64,000 nucleotides of DNA, taken from positions 18,273,452 through 18,337,451 of the forward strand of contig OX235267.1 in assembly GCA_944472135.2 (NCBI GenBank). Direction: 5' to 3'. The notes beneath the pieces were generated by a model, which did not search any database, had not been told where the DNA came from, and worked only from the letters and a program-made list of their open reading frames with translations. This document shows, piece after piece, positions 10,086-21,030 of this stretch. This stretch comes from Trichobilharzia regenti. Its lineage: Eukaryota; Platyhelminthes; Trematoda; Strigeidida; Schistosomatidae. A program made the position numbers and the translations under genes. The first letter of the stretch is position 1. The number at the start of each line of letters is the position of its first letter.

Positions 10086-10477
10086 TGTAGGATTAATTTT
10101 GCCCACAGATTTAGTCCTCCCTCAGTACTGACGACAGTTATTCTTAACTTAACTATAGTTAAAAACAGAGTGACTTGACTTAAATTTTATCTGCTTCTAA
10201 AACATAAAATAAATCATACAATTACACCAAGAAAAGTATAAAACCCATTGTCACTCAAGAAAAGACAAAAACGTACTGAACAGTATTGGGGGAATGGACA
10301 AAATGAACGGTTAATTAATTACATGTACACACAAATAGAGTGACAGAAAACAAAGAACACTCAAGTACACTTCACGTGGTGTGAATTATATTAAATTAAC
10401 CAATAATCGCGACAAAAATGTCGCGTAATATTGATTAGCTGTCTGTCAAACAGTCTATTTATCTGTCGCGATTAACA
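10086..10477 (-). repeat. Putative LTR of second BEL family
   Basis: On the minus strand the segment starts TGTTAATCGCGACAG and ends AATCCTACA, just before the gag leader. Only one copy is present, so the ends are inferred from TG...CA termini and position. It contains a hairpin-forming pair tcgcgaca / tgtcgcg near 10408-10425. Confidence 0.5.
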
Positions 10478-10499
10478 GCCTTCGCCAAACAGCTAAACA

Positions 10500-12220
10500 G
10501 CAATGTGTGTATTACCGCTTAGGACCGAAATGGTGGCACCACTATTTCACAGGAGGGCGACCTAGTAGCTACTCCTCAAATAAACCTGGCAATAGTACTG
10601 AGGAAGCTACAGCGACCCACAGCTGGGAGATCCCCGGGTTGTGACGACATCAGGCCATCTGCTCTGAAACAATGCGCCGAAGCTCTCTGTAGGCCCCTGT
10701 GAGACTTGTTTCAACACTCAGTGGATTCGGGGAAACTGCCAAGGGAGCGGAAAAGAGCCATCCTTTCTCGAATCTTTAAGGGTGGGGATAGGCAAAATGC
10801 CACTAGTTATAGACCAGTAGCTCTACTCACAGTGGCATCGAAAGCATCGCGATCACATCAGGGAATATTTCGACAGGTCTAATATACTCCATGAAGCCCA
10901 ACACGGTTTCATGAAAGGCAGATCCAGTGTGACAAACCCACTATCAGCTTGGGACGATTGGACATCATGCTTAGATATGAATGTTCCAGTCCTAGACTTT
11001 GAGAAGGCATTTGACACCGTTCATTATGACCTTCTACACAAAATAAGCCAGGTAGGTAAAGATAAACTACTTCTGTCATACATGGTTAAAGGACTACCTA
11101 GCTGAAAGGCAATTTTGCACTAAGGTCAATCGAGTCCGATCATCTTGGCACAGCTCGTCATCAGTAGTGTCGCAGGGTTCTATCCTAGGACCACTGATGT
11201 TTTTGATTTTCATCAATGATCTACCATGCCGTCTGAGCTACCCGACTCTTCTATACGCTGACGACGTAAAGATATGGAGGGTGACAAAGTGTCCGGAGGA
11301 CTCAGATAGGCCACAGGAAGATTCAAACCTTCTGGAGGACTGGGTGGTGGCCAGTGGCATGACTTCCAGCGTGAGAAAGTGCAAAGTAGTGAAGTTGCGC
11401 ACCCGTAGACTGCAGAATGCAAGTTACACCCTGTGCAATGAAAGCTTGTCCTGCACAACGTTGGAACGCGACTTAGGTCTAGTTTCAACGGGAAAAATGG
11501 ACACAAGCGTAAATTACACAGGGGATGTAGCGAGGGCATATGCGGATATACACTTTATACATAGACAGTTAGGTGCACTCACTCCTGAGCTCTTTCTAAG
11601 GTTGCACAAAACATACGTCAGGCCACACTTTGAGGTGCATAATGTTATCGCACCCCCAATGCTGAGAAGATACGCCAACCTCTTGAAAGAGTCCAACGAC
11701 GGGCAACAGAAGGGGTGGTTGGTCTCCGGAATAAACCATATGATGAAAGGCTGAAGAAATTAGGCCTGTTCACACTTAGCTACCGACGTCTTAGGGGGGA
11801 TTTAACTATTGCCCACAACATAACAAATGACCAAAATTACCCAAACAAAGGCGTTCTGCCATTGAGTAGGTATAGGCTCCCTCGTGGAAACCCAGAAGGA
11901 TAGCTCACCAGATGGCAAGGACCCGGGTGATCTCCCACATCTTTTCACTGCGGGTTTGCCCTCCCTGGAATTCCTTGCCGGCAGATGTAACTATGGCACC
12001 GTCTTTGGACGCCTTTAAGCGTAGGCTGGACAACCGTGCAGCGACACAAGGACTGCATCCAAATGCCTTATCCCCTTAAAATCGCATACGCCATTCATGG
12101 GTAGATAATTAAACTTCTGGTTTTACTTGTTCGCATTCTCTCCCGTCTTACTCTCCTGAAAACTTTAACTAAACTTATTATTATTAACACCATTACTACC
12201 GATATATTAAATATTCATAA
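10500..12220 (+). pseudogene. CR1/L2-like non-LTR retrotransposon, 5'-truncated and frame-broken
   Basis: Three frames join into one RT: an upstream piece (YRPVALLTVASKA near 10810-10845), 10911-11105 (HGFMKGRSSVTN, VLDFEKAFDTVHYDLLHK), 11167-11754 (SQGSILGPLMFLIFINDLP, LLYADDVKIW) and 11715-11903. The C-terminal RR.RGDL region and a decayed WNSLPADVTMAPSLDAFKR motif around 11970-12040 are typical of CR1/L2/Rex1 elements. Several frameshifts and stops are present. A short ttattatta tail lies near 12177, just before the next BEL LTR. There is no endonuclease domain; 5' truncation is usual for such elements. Confidence 0.85.
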
Positions 12221-12224
12221 TCCT

Positions 12225-12594
12225 TGTCAATGTAGTTGAAGATTGAATGAACAATTCACGGTTGTTTGCCCAAACCCAACTCCTCCATATTTTTCGCGGG
12301 AGTCATCAATCCACCAGTCATCGTCTCATCGTTCGCTGTTCAATGGAAGATGGAAAACTATTAGAAGTATTATCGTGATTTATTGTTATAACATTTATTC
12401 TTGAACTTCGTGTGTAATATATTTATTGTTGGTTACACATTGGCGTAAGAATAAAGGGATTCTCGAGTAGCCAATCTGTGTTCTGGTTCTTTCGCGTCGG
12501 TTATTACAAATTGTTTCTGGAAGTCTTCCAGGGACAGCGTGAGGTCCGGCGTAGTAAGACCTGAACACTGACAGTTTATGAGAGTTGGCTGACA
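12225..12594 (+). repeat. 5' LTR of decayed plus-strand BEL
   Basis: Starts TGTCAATGTAGTTGAAG and ends GTTGGCTGACA; 370 bp. It is related to but clearly diverged from the LTRs of the complete element. It shares with the 19488 LTR the subfamily signature around gaagtattatcgtgattta. Confidence 0.8.
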
Positions 12595-12692
12595 GTTTCT
12601 GATTGTTTCTGTTCGTCTTTCCTCGTGTCTGCCCGTCCTCTGTTGAGAAGTGTTGTCTGGAGCTTTTCTGGAATCTTCGGTCAACTTCAATG

Positions 12693-13830
12693 ATGCCCGA
12701 GTCAAAGCGGCTTGGAACCAGGCAGGATAGTAAGTAATGCTGAGTTGCTTGTTAATTCTAATGATATATATGATGCTTAGCGTGATGAATCTATTGTACA
12801 TGTTTCGCCGTTTAGGGTTAATAGGAATTTTAAACTGCCTAAATATAAACCTCGGTGTTTCGACGGAAACCCAGCTGACTATCCACAGTTTGTAAAGGAG
12901 TTTGAAATCATGTAGAGTGGATTTTTATTAAATGATGAAATGAAGTTGATGTATTTGTTGAGGTACAGCACTGGAGTTGCTTCAAGGGATATCCAGTGCT
13001 GTAAGCTCATGAAGCCAAACGAAGGATACTGTGAAGTTACGAGTATACTGCGTCAAAGATCCGGAATGCCTACGATGATTGTAAGGAACGTATTCGAGGC
13101 TATTAAAGGTAGTGGTAGTCAATTACAATATGACTCCAAGGAACTCTCTGAGTTTTTGGATAATGTGATGACTTACAAGAATACGTTGATTTCGATGAAT
13201 TGCATGAGCGATCTGAATTCAAGTTCCGTCCTAGAGGTAATAGCGAGACACCTACCTACTCGACAGCAAAATAAGTTGGTGAAGGTAAGCTCTCGTATAG
13301 AGGATGAAGGTGTTGAGCTAAGTTCGATGACATTCTGAAACTGGTAAAAGATGGTGTAAATCAAGGTATGAGCAAGTTCGCTAGTGTATTGCATCACACC
13401 CCTAGAATAGAGCAGTCTGAGGGAAAAACGCAGTAATTTATGACGAAAGGGTCTCGGAGAAGCGGATATGGAGAAAGCTTTATGGTGTCTAGTAATCCGT
13501 GCAAACCTAATGAGTGTGACAGCTTTCGCAGGACGTCCCTAACAGATAGGTTACAAGTTGCGAGACAAACACGGTTGTGTTTTACACGTTTGCAAGAAGT
13601 GGATACAAAGGCGAACTGTGAACCGCTAAGTTCATCAACTGGTATCAATCAGTCGTCATTGATGTTGTCATCCACAATGAAAGGGACGTCTATGAACTCA
13701 GGTGTCTTGTGCTGTGACTATGCTAGTATCAGTCCCTTTGAAATGACGACAGTCAATGGTCAGTTTAGGATAAGCCAACTGTGTGTGAGAATGAAATTGT
13801 TAGACAGAAGCGCCGGGTTCGAAGTTGGTC
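12693..13830 (+). pseudogene. Degenerate BEL gag
   Basis: A start resembling MPESKRLG is followed by a stop after 14 codons. The best preserved stretch is 12940-13338, matching residues ~88-217 of the complete gag (LRYSTGVASRDIQCCKLM, MTYKNTLISMNCMSDLNSSS). A TAG sits near 12914 and a frameshift near 13325. The zinc-knuckle region (LCFTRLQEVDTKANC near 13578-13622) has lost the second cysteine and the histidine. Similarity fades at about 13830, before the protease. Confidence 0.8.
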
Positions 13831-14046
13831 GTTTTTTTCCGCGTGGTTTTCGCTTTTATTATTCTTTCTTGTATTCCCACTTTTCAGTATATATCCTTAG
13901 TGCCACTGAGTACTAATAGAAATAGCAATATTTTTTCATATCTTAACCTACCTTCCTAGTCACTGGATATTATCCTTGCCGATTTTCCTGTTTCAGGCTA
14001 TTGATTAAGGTATTACCACTTCGAGCATCTGAATTTCGGTGCACAT

Positions 14047-14200
14047 ATTACGCTTGTTTTTTGTTTTGACATAACGTCAATCAAGCTAAGACTCATATAC
14101 CTGCATTTCTGTCTTACGCCAATATCACGTTTGTCTTTTGTCTTGACATAACGTCAAACAACCTAAGACTCATATACCTCTGCAGTTCTGTATTAGCTAT
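14047..14200 (+). repeat. Two-copy ~75-bp tandem repeat in CR1-like 5' UTR
   Basis: The block containing cttgacataacgtcaa and actcatatacctgc is repeated once (about 14047-14119 and 14128-14200) immediately upstream of the ORF1 ATG. The palindromic ttgacataacgtcaa core resembles a CRE/ATF-type half-site pair. Repeated 5' UTR monomers often hold the internal promoter of non-LTR elements; that role is inferred. Confidence 0.65.
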
Positions 14201-14207
14201 ACACAAA

Positions 14208-16139
14208 ATGCCTGGTAAACTATCGAAGCGACGTGCTTCACTATCAGCTGAAAAAATCAGCAAAAGACATAGATCTAGCAAGCCTAAACAACATGGTAAC
14301 ACACTTTCCCCTGATCTGACGCAGATGCTAAACGATACAAGATCGGAAATCATTACTTCTTCACCTTCTTGTGTAATAAATGATTTTATCAGGGATATTT
14401 ACAATAGTACAGGTTGTGAGACAAGTAGTATGGATCCTTACCTAGCCACACTGGCTCTTAGTAGAAAATCTGACACAGGCTCTTCTGATGTGGTTGAAAC
14501 CACACCACCCATATACCCTGCTCAGAACTGTCAGTCAGAAGGTCCGAACATACATATGGCCTCACTATCCTCTATACCTGCTAATATCAATTCTTTAGGT
14601 TGTGTCAAAAGAAATGTTGACTCCCCCAAATGCTTAGTAAACTTAGACATCGACCTCGATAATCCTTGCAACACACAGGCAGATTTGCTATCACCTAATT
14701 CTATTCAACCGGATGCTTTTATGCAGGCTACAAATATGCCAGTTCAGAAGTTAGATTGTAGCACCACCGCTTCCATTACCAACAAAGCCCCTCAACGCAA
14801 AAATTTCCATCGGTCATCAGCGACCCGTGGACGTCAACCTAATGCCAAATTGGAAAACGCCAACTGCTCATTATCTACGCAGAACACAACTACCCAAACC
14901 AATAACCTGGAAAGTAGAGACATTCTTCCATTAGTCCATGATCTCTTACCCCTTAGGTATCTTATGAAGCCTGCTGACTTTCCTGACTATGATACACTAC
15001 AGTCTTGTGAGAGAATTATAGATCACATTTCCACGGAAGTGATTAAGCGTGTTCAGTGCATGTATAATGCAATCGTCTTCAATGTGCCCGACAGTACTAA
15101 CATTAAAACATTGAAAAATGCACTTTTAAAGACATGTGAAATACCAGACTCCCATTGTAGGTGCAAACGATTGCGTAAATCTTCAGCTAATACATCCTGT
15201 CCAATAATGTTCGAATTTAATAACATTGTGGATGCTAGTCGCTTTGTAAACAACCAACATCTCTTTAAGAGAGTAAGCAACTTTAAGAATATACGTATTA
15301 TTCACGACAGGACACCAATCCAGCGTCGTGCCAAGCTAAGTGTCTCAGCAGGTGAAATAAGTCACCAAAAGGATACTACCAGCCCCATTGATGTTAATAA
15401 AAAATACCACCCAAACCCTAAAAGAAACCCTCCACCTAGTTACACTGAAATGAAGCCTGGTAGGGTTACCAATACTAAATCCAGTACTTCTCCAGCTGTT
15501 AAACAACCTGAAAAGCACTCACTGTCTGCAAAAGGTACCAATGAAAATCCTACCCGCCATGCTAAATATACCGAAAACCCTTGTATCACATTCACGTCTA
15601 GCTCTCAAATTATGAGAAAAAATGTAAAAAATAGAATTCCTATGCGTGGCACACACTCTATCAAGCCTGTTTCAGCATCCTCTACTACTCATGCGCTTAG
15701 ATTTCCTAAAATGACATCTACGGTATCAAATCTAACAGACACTAGTCAACCTCCCTCATTCACTTTTCCTCACCATTCTAATACAACCACTTATAGCTAC
15801 CCTACCTCTACTATGAGGTTGCGTAATACTAAATTCAACTATGCCCATATCCCTGGTGCACAGCCGCATGGATTCAGTCGCCCAAACTTTCAGCATAGTC
15901 TGCTTGGAGATCCACCCAGACAATGCTACTACCCCACAAACACAATATCCCGACAACAAAACCGTCCTTACAACTGTCCAACTAATCAATCCCCTCACAA
16001 TTTTTTCTCCTTTCCACACCCAACAGTAATGCCACCAATCAACCTAATGCCAAACAGTCTGTTTCCTTACTCTCAAATGTACCCCCTTCAGACACCCAGC
16101 GTACCCCAGTATGCCTATCTCCATGCGATCGTGAGATAA
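14208..16139 (+). CDS. ORF1 protein of CR1-like element (643 residues)
   Basis: An open frame from ATG at 14208 to TAA at 16137-16139. The protein is basic at its N terminus (SKRRASLSAEKISKRHRSSK), rich in Ser/Thr/Asn/Pro, and has a more ordered middle (about residues 270-390). The middle carries IVFNVPDSTNIKTLKNALL, then CRCKRLRK and IMFEFNNIVDASRFV, which looks like an RRM-like fold used by many non-LTR ORF1 proteins. The C-terminal third is Pro/Asn/Tyr-rich and probably disordered. Such proteins bind the element RNA. No CCHC knuckles are seen. It overlaps the ORF2 frame at its 3' end. Survival of a 643-codon frame beside broken ORF2 suggests the element is not very old. Confidence 0.8.
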   Translation: MPGKLSKRRASLSAEKISKRHRSSKPKQHGNTLSPDLTQMLNDTRSEIITSSPSCVINDFIRDIYNSTGCETSSMDPYLATLALSRKSDTGSSDVVETTPPIYPAQNCQSEGPNIHMASLSSIPANINSLGCVKRNVDSPKCLVNLDIDLDNPCNTQADLLSPNSIQPDAFMQATNMPVQKLDCSTTASITNKAPQRKNFHRSSATRGRQPNAKLENANCSLSTQNTTTQTNNLESRDILPLVHDLLPLRYLMKPADFPDYDTLQSCERIIDHISTEVIKRVQCMYNAIVFNVPDSTNIKTLKNALLKTCEIPDSHCRCKRLRKSSANTSCPIMFEFNNIVDASRFVNNQHLFKRVSNFKNIRIIHDRTPIQRRAKLSVSAGEISHQKDTTSPIDVNKKYHPNPKRNPPPSYTEMKPGRVTNTKSSTSPAVKQPEKHSLSAKGTNENPTRHAKYTENPCITFTSSSQIMRKNVKNRIPMRGTHSIKPVSASSTTHALRFPKMTSTVSNLTDTSQPPSFTFPHHSNTTTYSYPTSTMRLRNTKFNYAHIPGAQPHGFSRPNFQHSLLGDPPRQCYYPTNTISRQQNRPYNCPTNQSPHNFFSFPHPTVMPPINLMPNSLFPYSQMYPLQTPSVPQYAYLHAIVR

Positions 16140-18342
16140 GCGATCAACTATGGAAATCCTCTTCCTTTTCACAGGATCTTAACGAAAACGATGAAGGCTT
16201 TAAGCACCGAACACTCGATATACCGGTCGGACCATCATCTAACTTTCATTTAACCTCAGCCGAATCACATCATCATCTCCTTCATTTTGCCTCGTCCCTT
16301 ACCACTAATCAAAGATCATTTACTCTTTTCCTTATAAACGCTCGTTCTATCTGCAATAAGATTCCATACCTTCACTCCTTACTTTCACTTTGTAAGCCCT
16401 CAGTACTGTTAGTTACCGAGACATGGTTACCATCTGACTTCAATGACAGACTACTAGAATCACCAGGATACACACACTTTAGACATGGCAGAGAAGAAGG
16501 ACGTGGTGGTGGTTGTCTTATCTTTGTTAGCAATAAATTCCACGCTGTAGAAGTTGATGATTTGGGTTGCTCACTGACAGACGCAGTATGGGTTACACTC
16601 AACACCAACTTAAATACAAGACTCTTATTGGGATGTATATATCGCCCACCCAATTCTGATTCTAACACAACGAACCGTCTATGTGAAATTTTCGAACACG
16701 TCTCCTCTCTAAATTTTGACTATAAAATTATAGCTGGCGACTTTAACATGCCTGGTATCCAGTGGAATAGCCTTAAGGTTCCTAAATACACTGATCGTTT
16801 TATAAATTCGGTTGAACTCTATGGATGGACACAAAATGTTATTCACCCCACACGTAAATCCAACATATTAGATCTAATCTTCACACATAACATTCTCCCC
16901 GTCAGCACTCGAGTTGGGCCTTTATTCCCTGGCAGCGACCACAACACGGTCACTTCCACCTTTAACCTAACAGCAGGTAGGTCAGGCAAAGGGCGTCGTC
17001 GGACAGTAAAAGTCAGAAACTTTTCAAAGGCTAATTGGGAAACAACGCAGTCTTTTATTCGTTGCCAAGACTGGGATACCTTTTTCTCCTCGGCAGACAT
17101 TGATACTGCCCTTGACAGTTTCTACTCCAACATATCTGTTTGCTTCAACGAATCTATCCCTTGGTATACATCCAAACGCAACTGTGTAAATCAACTATAT
17201 ATACCGAATGCTACCAGGAATAAGCTAAGAAGACTCCGTAGAACCTATAATAAATCTATGGACTTCTCCTCGCTCATTAGCATCCTTAAGGTATATGATA
17301 AAATCAGATCAGATAATGCCGTTAAAATTTACAAAGAAGAACTTATCGCCCTTAAAAGTAACTCCAAAATTAGCTCCCTTTGCAAACTCTTCCAAAAAGA
17401 CTGAAACATAAACAAGGCAACATTCCTTACATTCTTCATAATAATGTCGTTGTTAAGGATGATGCAGGCATAGCCGAACTCTTTAACAAGCACTTTTCTG
17501 ACTCATACACGCATGATATTTCTGGATGCATAGAATTTGACTCGTTAACAGGCAAAACACTGTCAAATATATGCTTGACCGTTGATGTTATAGAAAGTGC
17601 AGTGCGTTCATTGAAATTTTCCAATACTCCTGGACCTGACTCAATTCCGTCTTCCTTCCTAAAACATGGTGGCTCCGATCTACCTCTCCTTTTGCTTAAA
17701 ATATTCTCAACGTCCCTTATGAACGGAGTTTATCCTTCTAAATGGAAGCAGACATATATTGTCCCTAGATTTAAATCCGGCTCAAAATGTGATGTAAAAA
17801 ATTACAGGCCAATCAATATAACGTCTGTCTTGTCTAGGATACTTGAGAAGATAATCAGTACCAAAATCACTGACTTCTTATTGACTGAAAACCTCATAAC
17901 ACCTTCTCAACATGGTTTTATAAAGTCCAGATCATGTATGACTTGTCACCTGGAACTATTCGATTTTATAACTGGACTTATTGATCAAAAATTCCTTGTG
18001 CTCATTGTGTATATCGATCTTAAGAAGGCATTCGACAAAGTATGTCATGATTTACTCTTGAAAAAACTTAAGGCTTATGGTATATCTGGCAATCTATTAG
18101 ACTGGTGTAATTCGTTTATGCGTGGTCGGTCCCAGTCTGTTAAGATTAATGACACTTTTTCCAGTACCACTCCTATATCAAGTGGCGTAATTCAAGGTAG
18201 TGTACTAGGACCTCTCTTCTTTCTTATATACCTAAATGACGTCTGTAATGTTATAAAGCATGGCAGACCCTTCTTATATGCCGATGACTTGAAAGTAGTC
18301 TACTACAGTACCACCCAAGAACTGACTGACGTGCACGAATAA
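16040..18342 (+). pseudogene. ORF2: endonuclease plus truncated RT of CR1-like element
   Basis: A frame different from ORF1 is open from at least 16040, about 100 bp inside ORF1, through 17404 without an obvious early ATG, so translation may need reinitiation or frameshifting. The AP endonuclease shows NARSICNK, VTETWLPSDF, GCIYRPPNSD, AGDFNMPGIQW and a terminal GSDHNTV. A frameshift near 17395 (run of A in ccaaaaagactg) moves RT to the frame 17380-18342. There SNTPGPDSIPSSFLK, YRPINITSVLSRILEK, IDLKKAFDKVCHDLL, SSGVIQGSVLGPLFFL and LYADDLKVVYYS are clear. The protein ends about 15 residues past YADD. It is inactive because of the frameshift and the missing thumb. Confidence 0.88.
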
Positions 18343-18359
18343 AGGCCTGTGAAGTTTCA

Positions 18360-18520
18360 AATTACTATTGGAATGTTATTATCGCTGGTGTAAATTACTG
18401 TGTGCCTACTCTTGGTTGGTCAGATACGTCGTCTGTTTCATAGCCACCTATATGCTACCACGCAATGACATGTGTGTGTTACCATTTAGAGTTGAGGATA
18501 TAGATGATAGCAGGAGGTCA
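18360..18520 (+). pseudogene. BEL pol remnant
   Basis: The translation CYYRWCKLLCAYSWLVRYVV and LPFRVEDIDDSRR matches the complete element's YYSSWYKLLKAVAWLTRYVT and GPLRVEDIRNAE (residues 1141-1186). This shows where BEL sequence resumes after the CR1-like element. Downstream nucleotides (about 18555-18600) already match the BEL 3' noncoding region, so the integrase region is also lost. Confidence 0.75.
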
Positions 18521-18741
18521 GCAAATAGCCTCTGCGACGACTTTACTACCTACAGCGTCAACCTGAGAAGGAATGTAGGCGTACTGCTGTAAGTCCAACA
18601 GTTCTTCAAGAGTAGCTCGTCAAGGCAGAATCCACAACATTTGATGTATTGATTGTACATATATTTGTGTTATGTGATTGAGCGGGCTCCAATTGATGTA
18701 ATTGTTTGTTTATCTTTTTTGTGTCCGGACATTCTTTAGCT

Positions 18742-18772
18742 TTCACCAGTACGCCTGCAACCCTTCTCAGGT
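18742..18772 (+). other. Micro-inversion in BEL 3' noncoding repeat
   Basis: Compared with the same region of the complete element (read on its coding strand), the ~30 bp holding caccagtacgcctgcaaccc are in reverse complement. The sequences before (gtgtccggacattc) and after (attcttcaaagga) stay collinear. The other repeat unit of this copy, at about 18559-18607, keeps the normal direction. Confidence 0.7.
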
Positions 18773-19487
18773 TAACGATTGTATGCCCTGCGATTCTTCA
18801 AAGGATTTGCATCAAGACATGACCTGCGAGGTTATTTGTACTGTTTGTATATGTGTGGTGTGTCATATTAAATGGTGTTTTTTGGATTCACTGTGTTTAC
18901 TTTTTGTTTGTTGTTATGGATAATTTTGTAAAAATTTTCGTAATGCTTACTTCTGAAGTTGTTTCGAGTCTTTTACATCCGTGAATGAATTGATTGATGT
19001 TAAACACAGCAGATGGTTCGTATACGCTGGGGTGGCTAGGCTAGTGCTGAAAATGACATGCACATTGAGAGAATGATTACCTGTGGTTCAACACGCCGGG
19101 GAGCAACAGTGTAGTCGACTAAGGCTCACCGTTACTAGAACTGAGGCAGAATGAGTGACAAGCGATCCCAGTGGTAATTGGTAGTGAATGGATAAGAGGA
19201 TGTGTGATTAGTATCATGAGGTGCTTCTATGGTCACGTTGCGTTCTGCAAGAGTCATTCTAGCAAATTGCGATCGTGTTGCAAGATGTTAAGAGGATACC
19301 TTTAACTGGAAGGTGTAGGTCGTCGCCGACGAGTGTTATTGTGCTGTGGGTATGCCTGTGGTTGTTGGCTTTGCTGTTTTTTTCCGTTTCAGCTCTGTCC
19401 GTGTGACACAGGTTCTCGCAATGGCATCCAAGTTAACGTGTATTGGTCGTGATGGAAAAATGGATGGATCCCTTTTTTGGCGGGGAG

Positions 19488-19837
19488 TGTCAATTTAGTT
19501 GAAAATTGAACGATCAATTGATGGTTGTTTGCTCAAACCCAAGTCCTCCATGTTTTTCGCTGGGATCATCAATCCGACAGTCATCGTCTCATTGTTGGCT
19601 GTTCTATGGAAGACAGAAAACTATCAGAACTACCGATGACTACCGCCAAAATATGGAGTGTAGTTTGAGCAAACAACCATGAATTGATCGTTCTATCTTC
19701 AACTACATCGACAGAAGTATTATCGTGATTTATTTTTATACCATTTATCCTTGGACCTTGTGTGTGTCTTCCTGAGACAGCGTGAGGTCAAGTGTAGTAA
19801 GAGCTGGACATCGACATTTTCTGAGATTTGGCTGACA
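19488..19837 (+). repeat. 3' LTR of decayed BEL, carrying an inverted piece of its own tip
   Basis: Starts TGTCAATTTAGTTG after cggggag and ends TTTGGCTGACA. Between agaac (19626-19630) and gaagtattatcg (19714 on) lie 83 bp (19631-19713) that are the reverse complement of an LTR 5' end (reading tgtcgatgtagttgaagat on the minus strand). The 5' LTR lacks this piece. Confidence 0.8.
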
Positions 19838-20140
19838 TTCCTCTTCAGTTTTAATTAGCTGACTGTTTTACGTTTTCTGAATACTTTTTCTGTCTGTTGG
19901 TTTAGATTGCTTCACTAATAGTATCTATGATTATTATTATCATATCCTTTTTTACGATGATACCGGAGGACTATCTGGTGAAAGGATCAACTCCATTCTC
20001 TGTAGTAACAGTCTTAACGCACATCATGCTACAAGCCACATATAATTAATCCCAGCGCTACTCCTTTTGAAGTCAACCAAAGCTGCGACAGTCGAGTGGC
20101 TGGACGATCTACGTAGAAGCTTACTGAAGATCAGGAACCT

Positions 20141-20476
20141 ATGTCTCACAATCAAGGGGCAAGCACAAAGAAATCAAATTGGCTTATACTAGCTCGTAAA
20201 AGCGGTATTGATTATATTGGAATAGATCGCGTGGTTATACAATCACATGATAACACATCAGATAGACTCTTGCTTATTTATCTTGACTCAAACGGTACAG
20301 TGGGCCGTAGCAGTTGTTGGATGCAAAATGGTTGGGATTCGGTGGAAGTGACGAATTTCTGTGGTTCTCTACACAAAAATGCCTACTGGGAGAATGCAAA
20401 TGAAACTGCTATAGTTTTCTACTTAGTGAGTGGGAAAAAAACAACACATCCCATAACTGTGTGTAATATTGTATAA
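20141..20476 (+). CDS. Uncharacterised 111-residue ORF
   Basis: An isolated frame, MSHNQGASTKKSNWLILARK to SGKKTTHPITVCNIV, stop TAA. I do not recognise it. It has no repeats, no hydrophobic helix and no zinc-binding pattern, and contains two possible N-glycosylation sites including NETA. It lies in otherwise non-repetitive sequence about 300 bp after the BEL 3' LTR. It may be an exon, a decayed gene or chance; the length is only modestly above what is expected by chance in AT-rich DNA. Confidence 0.25.
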   Translation: MSHNQGASTKKSNWLILARKSGIDYIGIDRVVIQSHDNTSDRLLLIYLDSNGTVGRSSCWMQNGWDSVEVTNFCGSLHKNAYWENANETAIVFYLVSGKKTTHPITVCNIV

Positions 20477-21030
20477 AGCCTGTGTGTCAAATGATATTGA
20501 GATACATTTCAAAGCAATATCACAGTTGCCTAATTGAATAAGCATCTTCTGAGGAACTGATTAGCGGGTGTTTCAAGTGACGTTATCTAAATAATATTAA
20601 ATTCCTATAAAAACAGGCCGGAATTCATACTGCTGTGATTTCGATTTCTAACGACAACGGCCTATATGGAGGTAAGTAATTCAACTCACCGTAATGGGAT
20701 GCGCTTATCTCTGCAGAGGGGACTTCTGATCAGACGACGTTAATCCAAATTAAGACACATTTTTGCTCGAGGTATGTTTCATGTAGGATGCTAATGTGCC
20801 TAATACTCATTAGGTTTCAGAAGTCTGCATGTATGATAACGTTGTTCTTTCTAATCTGCTAAAGTGCTTCTGTGTATGTCTTCGACATATTTTTTCTTTT
20901 TCCTCTTTATCATCCATGGCTTAGATTTAAATTTCTATTCATTATTTAAGTTTACTTTTGTTCACATCGGGGAATTGGCAATTAGCATTCTTACGTCTGA
21001 AGCGTAGTTTTAACGTTTCAAGGTCATAGG

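Larger units (their letters stand above)
9357..10477 (-). mobile_element. Second BEL/Pao family, 5' end fragment (LTR plus gag)
   Basis: Minus-strand order is a putative LTR (10477-10086), a short leader, and gag from 10047 leftward; homology to gag continues past the stop at 9613 to about 9380 before the complete BEL element begins at 9356. Sequence and proteins clearly differ from the 2620-9356 family. Its pol is missing from the window. Confidence 0.75.
13830..18342 (+). mobile_element. CR1/jockey-like non-LTR element, 3'-deleted
   Basis: It contains a 5' region with a tandem repeat, ORF1 (14208-16139), and ORF2 with endonuclease and RT that ends abruptly just after the YADD active site. 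The rest of RT and the 3' UTR are absent, and the next bases (from ~18360) are BEL pol. Losing the 3' end is unusual for a target-primed insertion, so a later deletion removed both the element's tail and adjoining BEL pol. The 5' boundary is approximate. Confidence 0.8.
12225..19837 (+). mobile_element. Decayed BEL/Pao element interrupted by a CR1-like element
   Basis: A 5' LTR (12225-12594), degenerate gag (12693-13830), a small piece of late pol (about 18368-18520), a 3' noncoding region and a 3' LTR (19488-19837) lie in order on the plus strand, with the CR1-like element 13830-18342 between gag and pol. BEL sequence corresponding to residues ~345-1140 of the complete protein is missing. 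Five-base flanks are ATCCT at left and TTCCT at right, compatible with an aged 5-bp target duplication (4 of 5 match). Confidence 0.8.
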
